A DNA stretch of 12,552 nucleotides from Bacteriovoracaceae bacterium (GCA_947440875.1 CANETG010000053.1:1-12552), one strand, 5' to 3'. Shown: positions 1-6,774, counted from the stretch's first letter. The notes: generated by a model not told the origin, from the sequence alone. Numbers and translations: made by a program.

Positions 1-354
1 AAAAAAATGGCAGATAAAAATACATGCCAACGTGAAATAAAAACCAAAGAGAATGAGACTGGCACTTTCAACTGACTCGGGGAAAAGAGCGTAAGCGACA
101 AGTCCAGTGAGTGTTTCGATGAGCGGGTAGCGCCACGAGATTCGATTTCCACAGAATCCGCATTTCCCTTTAAGAAACAAAAAACTTAAGACGGGAATGT
201 TATGGTACCAGCGAAGCAGGGTGCCACACTGTGGGCAAGCGGATCGTGCCTGAACTAAATCTTTTTTTTCCGGGAGACGAATGATGACGACGTTTAGAAA
301 ACTTCCCATCATCAAACCAAAAACGGTTGCGTAGAATAGATATAAATTACTCAA
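1..354 (-). CDS. pilD: Type IV prepilin peptidase/N-methyltransferase PilD (5' part, cut by window edge)
   Basis: This is an integral membrane aspartic protease that cuts the leader from prepilins after the conserved Gly and N-methylates the new first residue. It would act on both pilins in this window. The visible 118 residues start with a membrane segment and the family motif GSFLNVVIIRLP (about residues 17-28). Two CxxC pairs follow at residues 40-43 and 65-68, the zinc site of the cytoplasmic N-domain, and then ISWRYPLIE (72-80). The catalytic aspartates of the later membrane segments lie beyond the left edge. I chose the TTG at 354 because it gives the usual short N-terminus before GSFLN. 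It overlaps the permease stop (TTGA, 4 bp) and has AGAGGA about 10 nt upstream. This implies translational coupling to the ABC permease gene. An ATG at the MMG pair would remove most of the first membrane helix and is less likely. Confidence 0.93.
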   Translation of the reverse strand, partial: MSNLYLFYATVFGLMMGSFLNVVIIRLPEKKDLVQARSACPQCGTLLRWYHNIPVLSFLFLKGKCGFCGNRISWRYPLIETLTGLVAYALFPESVESASLILFGFYFTLACIFICHFF

Positions 355-1124
355 TCGAGGTTTTTCCTCTGGAAGAGGAAAACAACGGCCAGAAGAAGAA
401 ACGCCGAGTAGAGGATTCCATAGGCGAGGTTTCCGAACAAATAACTCGGAGGTAATTCGTTGTTGTAGAGAACAAAATCTTTAAGATTCAATTTGTAAAA
501 AGCTGGAAGCATGAAGTGGTAAGCTTCAAGAATCTTCACCGCAATCGGGTTGTCCTTCACGAAAGAAATTTCCTGAGTGTCTTTTATGACATGCCCCAGG
601 AGGAGCAGAGCTAGTGAGAAGAGGACGGAGAGGATGTTGTTGGCCAAAAGAGACAGCAACACCACCACGAGAAGAAGCATGAGTGATTCGAGAAAAATAA
701 ATCCCACGGTCCAAAAGATGAGTCCGTTGATTTCTCCACCAAGAAATCTTGTGGTACTCATCGTCATGATAGCGAGAATCAGAACGTTCACCGCTTGAAT
801 TCCCATGAGGCCAATCAATTTCCCAAGGATAAATGCGTACCGGGGCACTGGTCGGGCGATGACCATGTAAACAGTTCGGGATTCAATTTCTTTTGAAAGG
901 AGCCCGACTCCGAGGAAAAGAGAAATTCCCAAAGAAGATAGTGAGAGCATGCCCAAACCGAAATCAAGGGCGACTCGTTCCGGAACACCAAACGTGAACT
1001 CGGTAGCGACGTAGGTAACGACCATGAGTCCCATGCCGATAAAAAAAACGTTTAGAAGAATTTTGCTCTTCCAGATTTCTTTGAACGTATAGAGAGCGAT
1101 CGTGAGTGTTTTATTGAGGGTCAT
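351..1124 (-). CDS. pilI: ABC-2 type permease, PilI-like
   Basis: This is the membrane subunit of an ABC transporter whose ATPase is encoded just upstream. The 257-residue protein has about six hydrophobic segments, near residues 22-40, 56-76, 102-122, 135-158, 163-180 and 232-250. It also has the typical ABC-2 permease patch KEIESRTVYMVIARP (78-92) and the basic C-terminus FQRKNLD. I chose ATG 1124 because GAGGGGG lies directly upstream; this overlaps the ATPase gene by 14 bp. A TTG at 1157 would add 11 residues inside the ATPase gene and has no better RBS. Its place between a pilH-like ATPase and pilD matches the Myxococcus xanthus order pilG-pilH-pilI-pilD, where (established there) the transporter is required for type IV pilus formation. 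The family assignment is firm. The pilI identity rests mostly on context, and the substrate is unknown. Confidence 0.82.
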   Translation of the reverse strand: MTLNKTLTIALYTFKEIWKSKILLNVFFIGMGLMVVTYVATEFTFGVPERVALDFGLGMLSLSSLGISLFLGVGLLSKEIESRTVYMVIARPVPRYAFILGKLIGLMGIQAVNVLILAIMTMSTTRFLGGEINGLIFWTVGFIFLESLMLLLVVVLLSLLANNILSVLFSLALLLLGHVIKDTQEISFVKDNPIAVKILEAYHFMLPAFYKLNLKDFVLYNNELPPSYLFGNLAYGILYSAFLLLAVVFLFQRKNLD

Positions 1125-2034
1125 TGGTCCCCCTCGTATTGTAAAAAATTTCTTCAAGGCTCGGTTTCATCATTTCGAGAGAAACGATATTTTTCTTTTC
1201 GATGACGAGATGGTTCAGAAGCACTTCTTTTTGATCCGGCGATACGGTAAAGCGAGTGAGGTCTTCGGCCAGAAGAAGTTTTTGTTTAAATTTTACTTGT
1301 GGCGGAAGTTCTCCAGGGGATTGAACAGTGAGTGTGAAGTCCTGGACTTTTGCCTGCTTCATCAGGGTACTCACAGATCCATCATAGGCGAGGGCTCCGT
1401 TTTTAAGAAAGATAACCCGGTCGCAGATTTCTTCGATATCAGGCACAATGTGACTTGAAAAGAAAACTGTCTTCCCAGCTTTATGGACTTCTACGATCAC
1501 GTCCTTGAGTTCTTTTCTTCCGATGGGATCAAGCCCGGAGAGCGGCTCATCGAGGATGATTATCTTAGGTTCATGAAGGATCGTTGCGAGAAAACCAATT
1601 CTCTGAAGCATTCCCTTCGAATACGTTTTTAACTCACGTCCGAGAGCGTGGTCGATCTTAAACCGTGGGGCCCAAACTTTTACTCTTTCACTTACAGTTC
1701 TGGCGTCGAGGTCCGTCAGACGACCCATGAAAAGAAGGAAGTCATTCCCTGTGAGGTTTTGATAAAAATAAGGACGCTCAGGGAGAAAACCGATGTTCCG
1801 AAAAATTTCTTCGCGGGTAGTACCGAGCACCGATGAAAAAATGACTTCCCCCATCGTTGGGCGAATGAAATCCATGATGATTTTCAGTGAAGTTGTTTTC
1901 CCGGCACCGTTGGCCCCAAGAAAACCCACCATCGAACCCTCCGGGACTTCAAAGCTCACATTGGAGAGGGCCGTAAAAGGTTGACCTATTAACTCTGATC
2001 GAAAAATTTTAGTAATCTCGCGGAAATGTATCAT
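1111..2034 (-). CDS. pilH: ABC transporter ATP-binding protein, PilH-like
   Basis: This is the cytoplasmic ATPase of an ABC-2 transporter, 307 residues long, a normal length for one nucleotide-binding domain plus a C-terminal extension. Visible motifs in order are Walker A GANGAGKT (40-47), a Q-loop-position FLPERP (83-88) with Glu where Gln is usual, signature YSKGMLQRIG (138-147), Walker B IIILDE (158-163), D-loop SGLDP and the H-loop His in FFSSH (191-195). The last 90 residues form a separate accessory region, as in the CcmA/NatA/GldA-like group. It overlaps the permease gene by 14 bp, so the two are one transcriptional and translational unit. The start at 2034 has no recognisable Shine-Dalgarno sequence and lies 12 bp from the divergent pilG-like start, so its promoter must lie inside that gene's coding sequence. 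The pilH name comes from synteny with the Myxococcus pil cluster. Confidence 0.85.
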   Translation of the reverse strand: MIHFREITKIFRSELIGQPFTALSNVSFEVPEGSMVGFLGANGAGKTTSLKIIMDFIRPTMGEVIFSSVLGTTREEIFRNIGFLPERPYFYQNLTGNDFLLFMGRLTDLDARTVSERVKVWAPRFKIDHALGRELKTYSKGMLQRIGFLATILHEPKIIILDEPLSGLDPIGRKELKDVIVEVHKAGKTVFFSSHIVPDIEEICDRVIFLKNGALAYDGSVSTLMKQAKVQDFTLTVQSPGELPPQVKFKQKLLLAEDLTRFTVSPDQKEVLLNHLVIEKKNIVSLEMMKPSLEEIFYNTRGTNDPQ

Positions 2035-2046
2035 AATTAAGATGGT

Positions 2047-2901
2047 ATGAATTCAATCGCCAGAAGCAAACATTTTTTTCAACACAACGCGATCCTTGCT
2101 TTTGCATTGGTATTTTTCGTTGCGGCTGGAATTCTGAATCAGAAGACCCCAAGACCTGTTCCGATCCTTTCCAAGCAAGATACGGCGATTAACATCAACA
2201 AGAATTTCTTGGTATTTCTCTCCGCAGGGAACAAGAGACTCCTAACTGATCTTCTCTGGGTCCAAACTCTCCTTGAGTCGGACCTCGAACACTATACCGG
2301 GCGAGATCTCAATAGCTGGATGTACATCCGCTTCAATACGATTTCAGAATTAGACCCCAAGTTTTACCAGAACTACCTCTGGGGTGGTCAATATCTGTCC
2401 ATCGTAAAAGACGATCTCCTGGGAGCGGCAGATTTAATGGAAAAAGGGGTGAAGTATTTTCCGGAAGATTACCGATTGAATTACAATCTGGGCTTCACTT
2501 ATTATTTTGAACTCAACGACTATCAAAAAGGTCTCCCTTACTTAGACCGGATCAAAACTCATCCCAAGGCTCCCTCGTTCATTCCCTCACTCGTTGTGAA
2601 GTTAAAAGTAGAAACGGGTTTTAATATTGATGCCGCTCTTGCATTGATTTTCGAGATGATGACAATGTCTAAAGACGAGTCACTCGTCACGAAACTCACT
2701 CGCGATTTTCACGCTCTTAAATCTGAGCGGGATATTCTTTGCTTAAATGCGAAAAAAAATAACTGTGAAACGAAGGACGCCTACGGTGTTCCGTATTTAA
2801 ATATCGGGGGTAAGTTTCATAGCAGAACCCCATTCATCCGATATCGACTGAAGAAAAAAGGCGACTACGCCAAATCGATCCCGGTGACGACGATTGATTA
2901 A
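2047..2901 (+). CDS. pilG: Membrane-anchored TPR-like protein, putative PilG
   Basis: This is the only convincing plus-strand gene, 284 residues. A basic N-terminus is followed by one hydrophobic segment (about 15-31) with no signal-peptidase-like cleavage site, so it is probably a single-pass inner-membrane protein with a large periplasmic part. Residues 58-170 look helical and TPR-like. They contain GNKRLLTDLLWVQTL (61-75), ELDPKFYQNYLWGGQYLS (101-118) and KGVKYFPEDYRLNYNLGFTYYFE (133-155), which read as repeated A/B helix pairs. I do not recognise an enzymatic motif. It sits exactly where pilG lies in the Myxococcus xanthus order pilA-pilG-pilH-pilI-pilD, and is likely an accessory part of that transporter, but its orientation is reversed here. 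The start at 2047 has no clear RBS. Its stop abuts the pilin stop with no spacer. It could instead be an unrelated TPR protein; the pilG label is inference. Confidence 0.6.
   Translation: MNSIARSKHFFQHNAILAFALVFFVAAGILNQKTPRPVPILSKQDTAININKNFLVFLSAGNKRLLTDLLWVQTLLESDLEHYTGRDLNSWMYIRFNTISELDPKFYQNYLWGGQYLSIVKDDLLGAADLMEKGVKYFPEDYRLNYNLGFTYYFELNDYQKGLPYLDRIKTHPKAPSFIPSLVVKLKVETGFNIDAALALIFEMMTMSKDESLVTKLTRDFHALKSERDILCLNAKKNNCETKDAYGVPYLNIGGKFHSRTPFIRYRLKKKGDYAKSIPVTTID
2854..2871 (-). terminator. Candidate intrinsic terminator for the pilin operon, inside the 3' end of pilG
   Basis: Read on the minus strand, GGCG-TAGT-CGCC forms a four-pair all-GC stem with a four-base loop, followed directly by six T residues. 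It lies 30 nt past the stop of the second pilin and inside the antiparallel pilG coding region, where it corresponds to a KKKGDYA stretch. The stem is short, so termination may be weak, and the T-run could simply reflect lysine codons. Its position is what the convergent, spacer-less gene pair would need. Confidence 0.4.
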
Positions 2902-3528
2902 TTAGAACCCATTTCGAAGAGGCAAAAAAACTTTAGCCTGATTAATGGTGAATGCAGAAGAGTTTGTCGTGGCAATAAAATTTTTGTGGATAACACCACC
3001 TGCGCCGAGAACATAGGTCATTTGATTTTCTGCGGCCTGAGTTCCGATAGCAGTCGAAGGGATAAACGAAACATCAGCCACGACATTCCCCACACCCGAC
3101 CCGGCAGAATAATAAGTCGTCCCCTCTCCTGTCGCCATGACTTCAGGACAAGCCACTTGATCTAAGTCAGAGGTCACGGCGGAGCCATATGCAGTATTAT
3201 TAATTGCAGACGGAACAGTGAAGCCTATCGAGTAAAAGCGAGAGCTTCTAAACTCGGTCGGATCATAGCCCATGTAGGCCAGGCAGATATGATAAATTCC
3301 ATAGCTGCTAAAAAAAGCAGACTCGGCAGTGTAGGCACCCGAGAGCTGAAGCTTTGCCTCCGTCGTGCGACTCCGTGCCTGGAATTTGGTAAAATTGGGA
3401 ATAGCGACAGCAGAAAGTAAACCAATGATGGCAACGACGATCATCAACTCAACAAGTGAAAAACCACGAGTGCTTGAAGAAGAAATGAAAAAGGGAGCTC
3501 TAGGAGCTCCCTGTGAAAACGTCACCAT
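2902..3528 (-). CDS. Type IVa pilin paralogue (second, downstream pilin)
   Basis: This is a type IV pilin-like protein of 208 residues. The class III leader ends in RG (21-22) and mature FSLVELMIVVAIIGLLSAVAIP starts at Phe23, with the required Glu5 at residue 27. The mature length of about 186 matches the neighbouring pilin (188). The two share GYDPTE, two Cys 45 residues apart (C82, C127; likely a disulfide), an HKNF motif and an FTINQ..K...LRNG-aromatic C-terminus. They are therefore clear tandem paralogues. The gene starts 5 nt after the first pilin's stop and has no good RBS of its own, suggesting reinitiation. The leader (22 residues, only two Arg) is longer and less basic than usual, and its codons contain a terminator hairpin. 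GTG at 3525, or a non-standard ATT at about 3486, are alternative starts. It could be a minor pilin or an alternative major pilin. Confidence 0.88.
   Translation of the reverse strand: MVTFSQGAPRAPFFISSSSTRGFSLVELMIVVAIIGLLSAVAIPNFTKFQARSRTTEAKLQLSGAYTAESAFFSSYGIYHICLAYMGYDPTEFRSSRFYSIGFTVPSAINNTAYGSAVTSDLDQVACPEVMATGEGTTYYSAGSGVGNVVADVSFIPSTAIGTQAAENQMTYVLGAGGVIHKNFIATTNSSAFTINQAKVFLPLRNGF
3488..3512 (-). terminator. Intrinsic terminator/attenuator between the two pilins, inside the second pilin's leader codons
   Basis: On the minus strand AGGGAGCTC and GAGCTCCCT form a perfect nine-pair stem with a three-base loop (CTA), followed by a T run that begins in the last base of the stem. It starts 16 nt into the second pilin reading frame and about 22 nt after the first pilin's stop. 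On the plus strand no T-run follows, so it works in pilin direction only. It would end most transcripts after the first pilin and let a minority read on. Confidence 0.82.
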
Positions 3529-3533
3529 ACTAA

Positions 3534-4139
3534 TTAGTATCCGTTACGAACAGTCGTGATTCTCTTGATCTGGTTAATTGTGAAGTAAGATGATCCTGCT
3601 GCACCACTAGCACCCGTAAAGTTTTTATGGATGATACCAGCAGCGCCTGCAACGTAAGTCATGTTGGCATCAACTGATTGGTCTCCACCAGCTGTAGTTG
3701 TCATATGGGATGTATCTGAGAGGGAAGAACCTGTCGCTTTCGCGGCAGTGAATGAACTGGAGGTTGCCCCAGCGAGCGTGGCTGGACATTCAGCTACAGC
3801 GATACCCGCATTGGAAGCTGATGCATAAGCAGCAGTGGCAATCGTTGTGAAGGCAGCAAATCCTGTAGTGTAATAGCGACTAGGAGCTTCTTCAGTTGGG
3901 TCATAACCCATGTAGCGGAGACAAGACGCGTAGATGTTGTAGTCGGCAAAGAACGAAGCCTCGGCAGTGTAGATGGCAGAAAGCTGAAGTTTAGCTGCAG
4001 AAGTTTTAGCGCGCGCCTGATACTTCTGAAAATTAGGGATCGCGACTGCAGAAAGAAGACCGATGATAGCAACGACGACCATAAGCTCTACTAACGTAAA
4101 GCCATCTTGACGCTTAAGCGTCTTCAAGAACGTTTTCAT
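3534..4139 (-). CDS. pilA: Type IVa major pilin PilA
   Basis: This is the probable main structural subunit of the pilus, 201 residues. It has a basic 13-residue class III leader (three Lys and one Arg) ending in DG, cut before Phe14. It then has FTLVELMVVVAIIGLLSAVAIPNF with Glu5 at residue 18, the canonical hydrophobic helix that packs in the filament core. The globular part carries C73 and C118, probably disulfide-bonded, an Ala/Ser/Thr/Gly-rich middle and the C-terminus VRNGY. A strong RBS (AGGAG at 4145-4149, five bases before ATG) and a 253-bp upstream regulatory region suggest high, separately controlled expression. A strong terminator follows just after its stop, favouring this pilin over the paralogue behind it. 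Calling it the major pilin is inference from RBS, leader and terminator. The fold assignment is secure. Confidence 0.93.
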   Translation of the reverse strand: MKTFLKTLKRQDGFTLVELMVVVAIIGLLSAVAIPNFQKYQARAKTSAAKLQLSAIYTAEASFFADYNIYASCLRYMGYDPTEEAPSRYYTTGFAAFTTIATAAYASASNAGIAVAECPATLAGATSSSFTAAKATGSSLSDTSHMTTTAGGDQSVDANMTYVAGAAGIIHKNFTGASGAAGSSYFTINQIKRITTVRNGY

Positions 4140-4153
4140 TTTTACTCCTAGAC

Positions 4154-4174
4154 GGTGACCATTAAGAGGGCACC
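4154..4174 (-). promoter_or_regulatory. Stem-loop in the pilA 5' leader, just upstream of the RBS
   Basis: On the minus strand GGTGCC pairs with GGTCACC (six pairs with one bulged T), presenting the loop CTCTTAAT. It lies 15-35 nt before the pilA ATG, immediately upstream of the AGGAG RBS. The loop is also one copy of a nine-base direct repeat in this leader. It may stabilise the mRNA or bind a regulator; the stem is short and function is unproven. Confidence 0.3.
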
Positions 4175-4216
4175 ATGTTGTTGTTTGATCTGCTTCCTTT
4201 CACCCGACATTAAGAG
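4160..4216 (-). repeat. Nine-base direct repeat (CTCTTAATG) in the pilA leader
   Basis: On the minus strand CTCTTAATG occurs twice, at 4160-4168 and 4208-4216, 48 bp apart, between the candidate promoter and the RBS. Nothing coding lies here. It may be a binding site for a protein or small RNA, or chance. Confidence 0.4.
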
Positions 4217-4276
4217 CCGTTTGAACATCTGCATCTCAGTGACTATTTTAACTCGTTTGTCGCTTTTCTTTCATAA

Positions 4277-4306
4277 ATCGTAGCAAATACTTTCACTTTA
4301 GAACAA
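4277..4306 (-). promoter_or_regulatory. Candidate pilA promoter (extended -10, or sigma-28-like)
   Basis: Read on the minus strand, TTGTTC (4301-4306) and TACGAT (4277-4282) are spaced 18 bp apart, with TGC directly before the -10, an extended -10 element. The same stretch contains TAAAGT followed 14 bp later by CGAT, which resembles the FliA/sigma-28 consensus with a spacer one base short. Transcription would start near 4270 and give a leader of about 130 nt. A pair of CGGCAAC direct repeats (plus strand 4309-4315 and 4322-4328, 13-bp period) lies just upstream and could be an activator site. The rest of the 253-bp gap between pilC and pilA shows nothing else I can name, and no terminator for pilC. 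Confidence 0.35.
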
Positions 4307-4392
4307 TTCGGCAACTTATGCCGGCAACATGGGCCAGTGAAGTCGTTTTAGTCAAATCATAAAATTCGTACCGCCATGTTTTATTGCCTTTT

Positions 4393-5616
4393 TTATTCCT
4401 GAACACCACCGGCCGACATAAAGATAGGGAGATACATGGCAATCAGGACAACGGCGATGATTCCCCCAAGGACAACGAGGATGATCGGTTCGATCAGCTT
4501 GGTGAGGTTTGCGACGAGCTCTTCGACTTCATCCTGAAAAACGTCTGCTACTTTAATTAACATCTGATCGAGGTTACCGGTCGCCTCTCCTACTTTGATC
4601 ATTTGAGTGACCAGTGGTGGAAAGTACGTAATCCGTTCGAGTGGTTCGGTGATCGATTTCCCTTCGATCACGGCCTGTCTCACTTTACGGAGGTCTTTTG
4701 CAATCTGAGTGTTGTCGAGAGTGTCGATACAAATTTCTAATGAATCAATGATCGGAACACCAGCAGCGAGCATCGTCGAAAGGGTTCTCGTGAATGCGCC
4801 GAGATTCCCTTTAATAATAAGGAGACCAAACAGGGGAGCCCTCATGGTAATTCTATCCCACTGAGATTTTCCTTCCGTCGTTTTGATGAAATTTATAAAG
4901 AGAATGAAGCCTGCCACGAGGCCAGCAATTAAGAGCAGAGTGTAGTCTTGAAAAAATTGAGAAATATCCATCACGAGTTGAGTAACGAAAGGAATTTTTT
5001 GCCCTGATTCTTTGAGAATATCAACGAACATCGGAACAACAAAGGTCATGAGTCCGAAAATAACAATAATACCTACGACGACGACGATCGCTGGATAGGT
5101 GAGAGCTGACTTCACTTGCTTCTTAAGTTTTTCCGCTTTCTCAAGAAACTCAGCGAGCTTCACAAGGATCGTATCAAGAATACCCGCGGCCTCACCGGCC
5201 TTCACGAGTGCGCAGTAGAGCTTATCAAAACCTTGTTGCTGCGACATCGCATCGTACAAGCTCTTCCCTTCTTCAATTTGAAGAGTAATATTTTTCACCA
5301 CTTTTTTAAGAACTAGATTTTGTTCCTGCTTATGAAGAATCTCCATACATTCGAGAATGGGGACACCAGCATTAATGAGAATTGCTAGCTGGCGAGTAAA
5401 GCGCATGAGTTCGGCGCGGCCGAAGGGTCTCGCCAGGCCCTTCTCCACCATGAACTCACCGAGATCCACTTCAAAAATAGACGGAGCGTTAATTCTGGTG
5501 ACGCGAACATTTTGACGACGAAGCATTTTCTTCGCATCTTTTATCGTATCGGCATCGATAGTTGATTCAACCTTCTTACCGTCATTCGTAAATCCAGCGT
5601 ACCTAAACTTTGGCAT
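4393..5616 (-). CDS. pilC: Type IV pilus inner-membrane platform protein PilC
   Basis: This polytopic inner-membrane protein couples the PilB and PilT motors to pilin polymerisation and depolymerisation. The 407 residues are the usual length. A small N-terminal domain (1-65, starting FRYAGFTNDGK) precedes two repeated T2SS-F domains. The first starts with FTRQLAILINAGVPI (73-87) and has VKAGEAAGILD (138-148). The second starts with FTRTLSTMLAAGVPI (275-289) and has IKVGEATGNLD (340-350). Membrane segments lie near 174-195, 225-243 and 377-398. It starts 3 nt after the pilT stop with only a weak GAAG-like RBS, consistent with coupling to pilT. There is no recognisable terminator after it. The 253-bp gap to pilA suggests that pilA has its own promoter. 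Confidence 0.96.
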   Translation of the reverse strand: MPKFRYAGFTNDGKKVESTIDADTIKDAKKMLRRQNVRVTRINAPSIFEVDLGEFMVEKGLARPFGRAELMRFTRQLAILINAGVPILECMEILHKQEQNLVLKKVVKNITLQIEEGKSLYDAMSQQQGFDKLYCALVKAGEAAGILDTILVKLAEFLEKAEKLKKQVKSALTYPAIVVVVGIIVIFGLMTFVVPMFVDILKESGQKIPFVTQLVMDISQFFQDYTLLLIAGLVAGFILFINFIKTTEGKSQWDRITMRAPLFGLLIIKGNLGAFTRTLSTMLAAGVPIIDSLEICIDTLDNTQIAKDLRKVRQAVIEGKSITEPLERITYFPPLVTQMIKVGEATGNLDQMLIKVADVFQDEVEELVANLTKLIEPIILVVLGGIIAVVLIAMYLPIFMSAGGVQE

Positions 5617-5619
5617 AAA

Positions 5620-6765
5620 TTACTTCGATCTACCCTTCGGTCTATCTTCAAGACCTAACATGCGCGAGAGCTCTTCAGGGTTATTAGAATAAGTCATCGC
5701 CGTTTCGGGTGAAATTAATCCCACATCAAGCTGCTTCTTGATGTGTTGGTTCATTGTGTTCATCCCAGTAGACTCTTGTCCAATCTGCATCTGAGAATAA
5801 ATCTGATGCACTTTATCTTCGCGAATAAGATTTCGGATCGCCGGGGTAATCCGAAGAATTTCTTGAACGAGGCAGCGGCCTTTCGGTATTTTGGGAAGTA
5901 ACTGCTGAGCTACAACACCCTGGAGAACGAATGAGAGAAGGGTGCGAATCTGTTCCTGCTGCTCGTGCGAAAAAACGTTAATAATCCGGTTGATCGTTTG
6001 GACGGTTGAGTTCGTATGAAGTGTACCAAAAACAACGTGACCGGTTTCTGCGATCGTGAGAGCGGCTTCGATTGTTTCCGGGTCCCGTAGCTCACCCACA
6101 AGAACGATGTCCGGATCCTGACGAAGGAGTGATTTAATACCTTTTGAAAAACTCAGTGTATCGGCACCAACTTCACGCTGATTAACGAGCGAAAGTTTGT
6201 GTTGGTGAACAAATTCAATCGGATCTTCGAGCGTAATGATATGAGAAGGTGAGTTTGAATTCAGCTTGTCGATAATAGAGGCGAGTGTCGTCGATTTCCC
6301 TGATCCGGTTGGACCGGTGACGAGAAATAGCCCAGAAGACACGTTAACCATCTCGAGGAGAACTGGAGGGAGACCGAGAGCTTCGTAATCTGGAATCAAA
6401 CTGGGAATCTGGCGGAAAACTCCCGCAACCGCACCCTTAGAATAAAATACGTTCGCGCGGAATCGCGCCATGCCCTTGATCCCAAAAGAAAAATCTAATT
6501 CAAGATTTTTCTCCAACTCTGCTTTTTGTTTTTCTGTGAGGATCTGATAGATCAATCTTTTCGTATCATCCGGAGTCAGACTTCCTACTTTGACTCGAAC
6601 GATGTCTCCTGAAATTCTCATCCCCGGAGCTGTACCTACGGTTAGGTGAAGATCCGATGCCCCGTTGTCCACCATGACCTTGAAGAGCTGCTGGATCTGA
6701 AGATTTCCGATCCCCTGCTCAGACTGTGTCTGGGTTTTCGTATTCGAATTCATATTATCGGCCAT
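5620..6765 (-). CDS. pilT: Type IV pilus retraction ATPase PilT
   Basis: This hexameric cytoplasmic ATPase depolymerises the pilus and powers twitching or retraction. The 381 residues contain an N-terminal PAS-like domain (about 25-120) and then Walker A GPTGSGKST (151-159), Asp box ITLEDPIEF (177-185), Walker B IVLVGELRD (220-228) and His box GHVVFGTLH (242-250). The PilT-diagnostic AIRNLIRE motif is at 309-316, which separates it from PilB and from PilU. There is a polar Gln/Asn/Thr-rich N-terminal tail of about 20 residues. The RBS AGGAG sits six bases before ATG 6765 and overlaps the pilB stop codon. The 9-nt gap on one side and 3-nt gap on the other place it firmly in a pilB-pilT-pilC operon. 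Confidence 0.97.
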   Translation of the reverse strand: MADNMNSNTKTQTQSEQGIGNLQIQQLFKVMVDNGASDLHLTVGTAPGMRISGDIVRVKVGSLTPDDTKRLIYQILTEKQKAELEKNLELDFSFGIKGMARFRANVFYSKGAVAGVFRQIPSLIPDYEALGLPPVLLEMVNVSSGLFLVTGPTGSGKSTTLASIIDKLNSNSPSHIITLEDPIEFVHQHKLSLVNQREVGADTLSFSKGIKSLLRQDPDIVLVGELRDPETIEAALTIAETGHVVFGTLHTNSTVQTINRIINVFSHEQQEQIRTLLSFVLQGVVAQQLLPKIPKGRCLVQEILRITPAIRNLIREDKVHQIYSQMQIGQESTGMNTMNQHIKKQLDVGLISPETAMTYSNNPEELSRMLGLEDRPKGRSK

Positions 6766-6774
6766 ACATTACTC

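Noticed and set aside
1102..1458. 118-codon plus-strand open frame across the pilH/pilI junction
   Set aside because: It is antisense to two well-supported overlapping ABC transporter genes; composition is that of a shadow frame.
4140..4270. GEMM-type cyclic dinucleotide riboswitch in the pilA leader
   Set aside because: The leader lacks the conserved GGGACGCAAAGCC-like core and the paired helices; only a small stem-loop is seen.
4316..4340. TGGCCC-ATG-TTGCC on the minus strand, resembling a sigma-54 -24/-12 promoter for pilA
   Set aside because: The GG and GC dinucleotides are 8 bp apart, not the required 10, and no PilR gene is nearby.
4327..4380. AACATGG/CCATGTT inverted repeat as a pilC terminator
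   Set aside because: Arms of seven bases are separated by about 40 nt and no T-run follows, so it is unlikely to be an intrinsic terminator.
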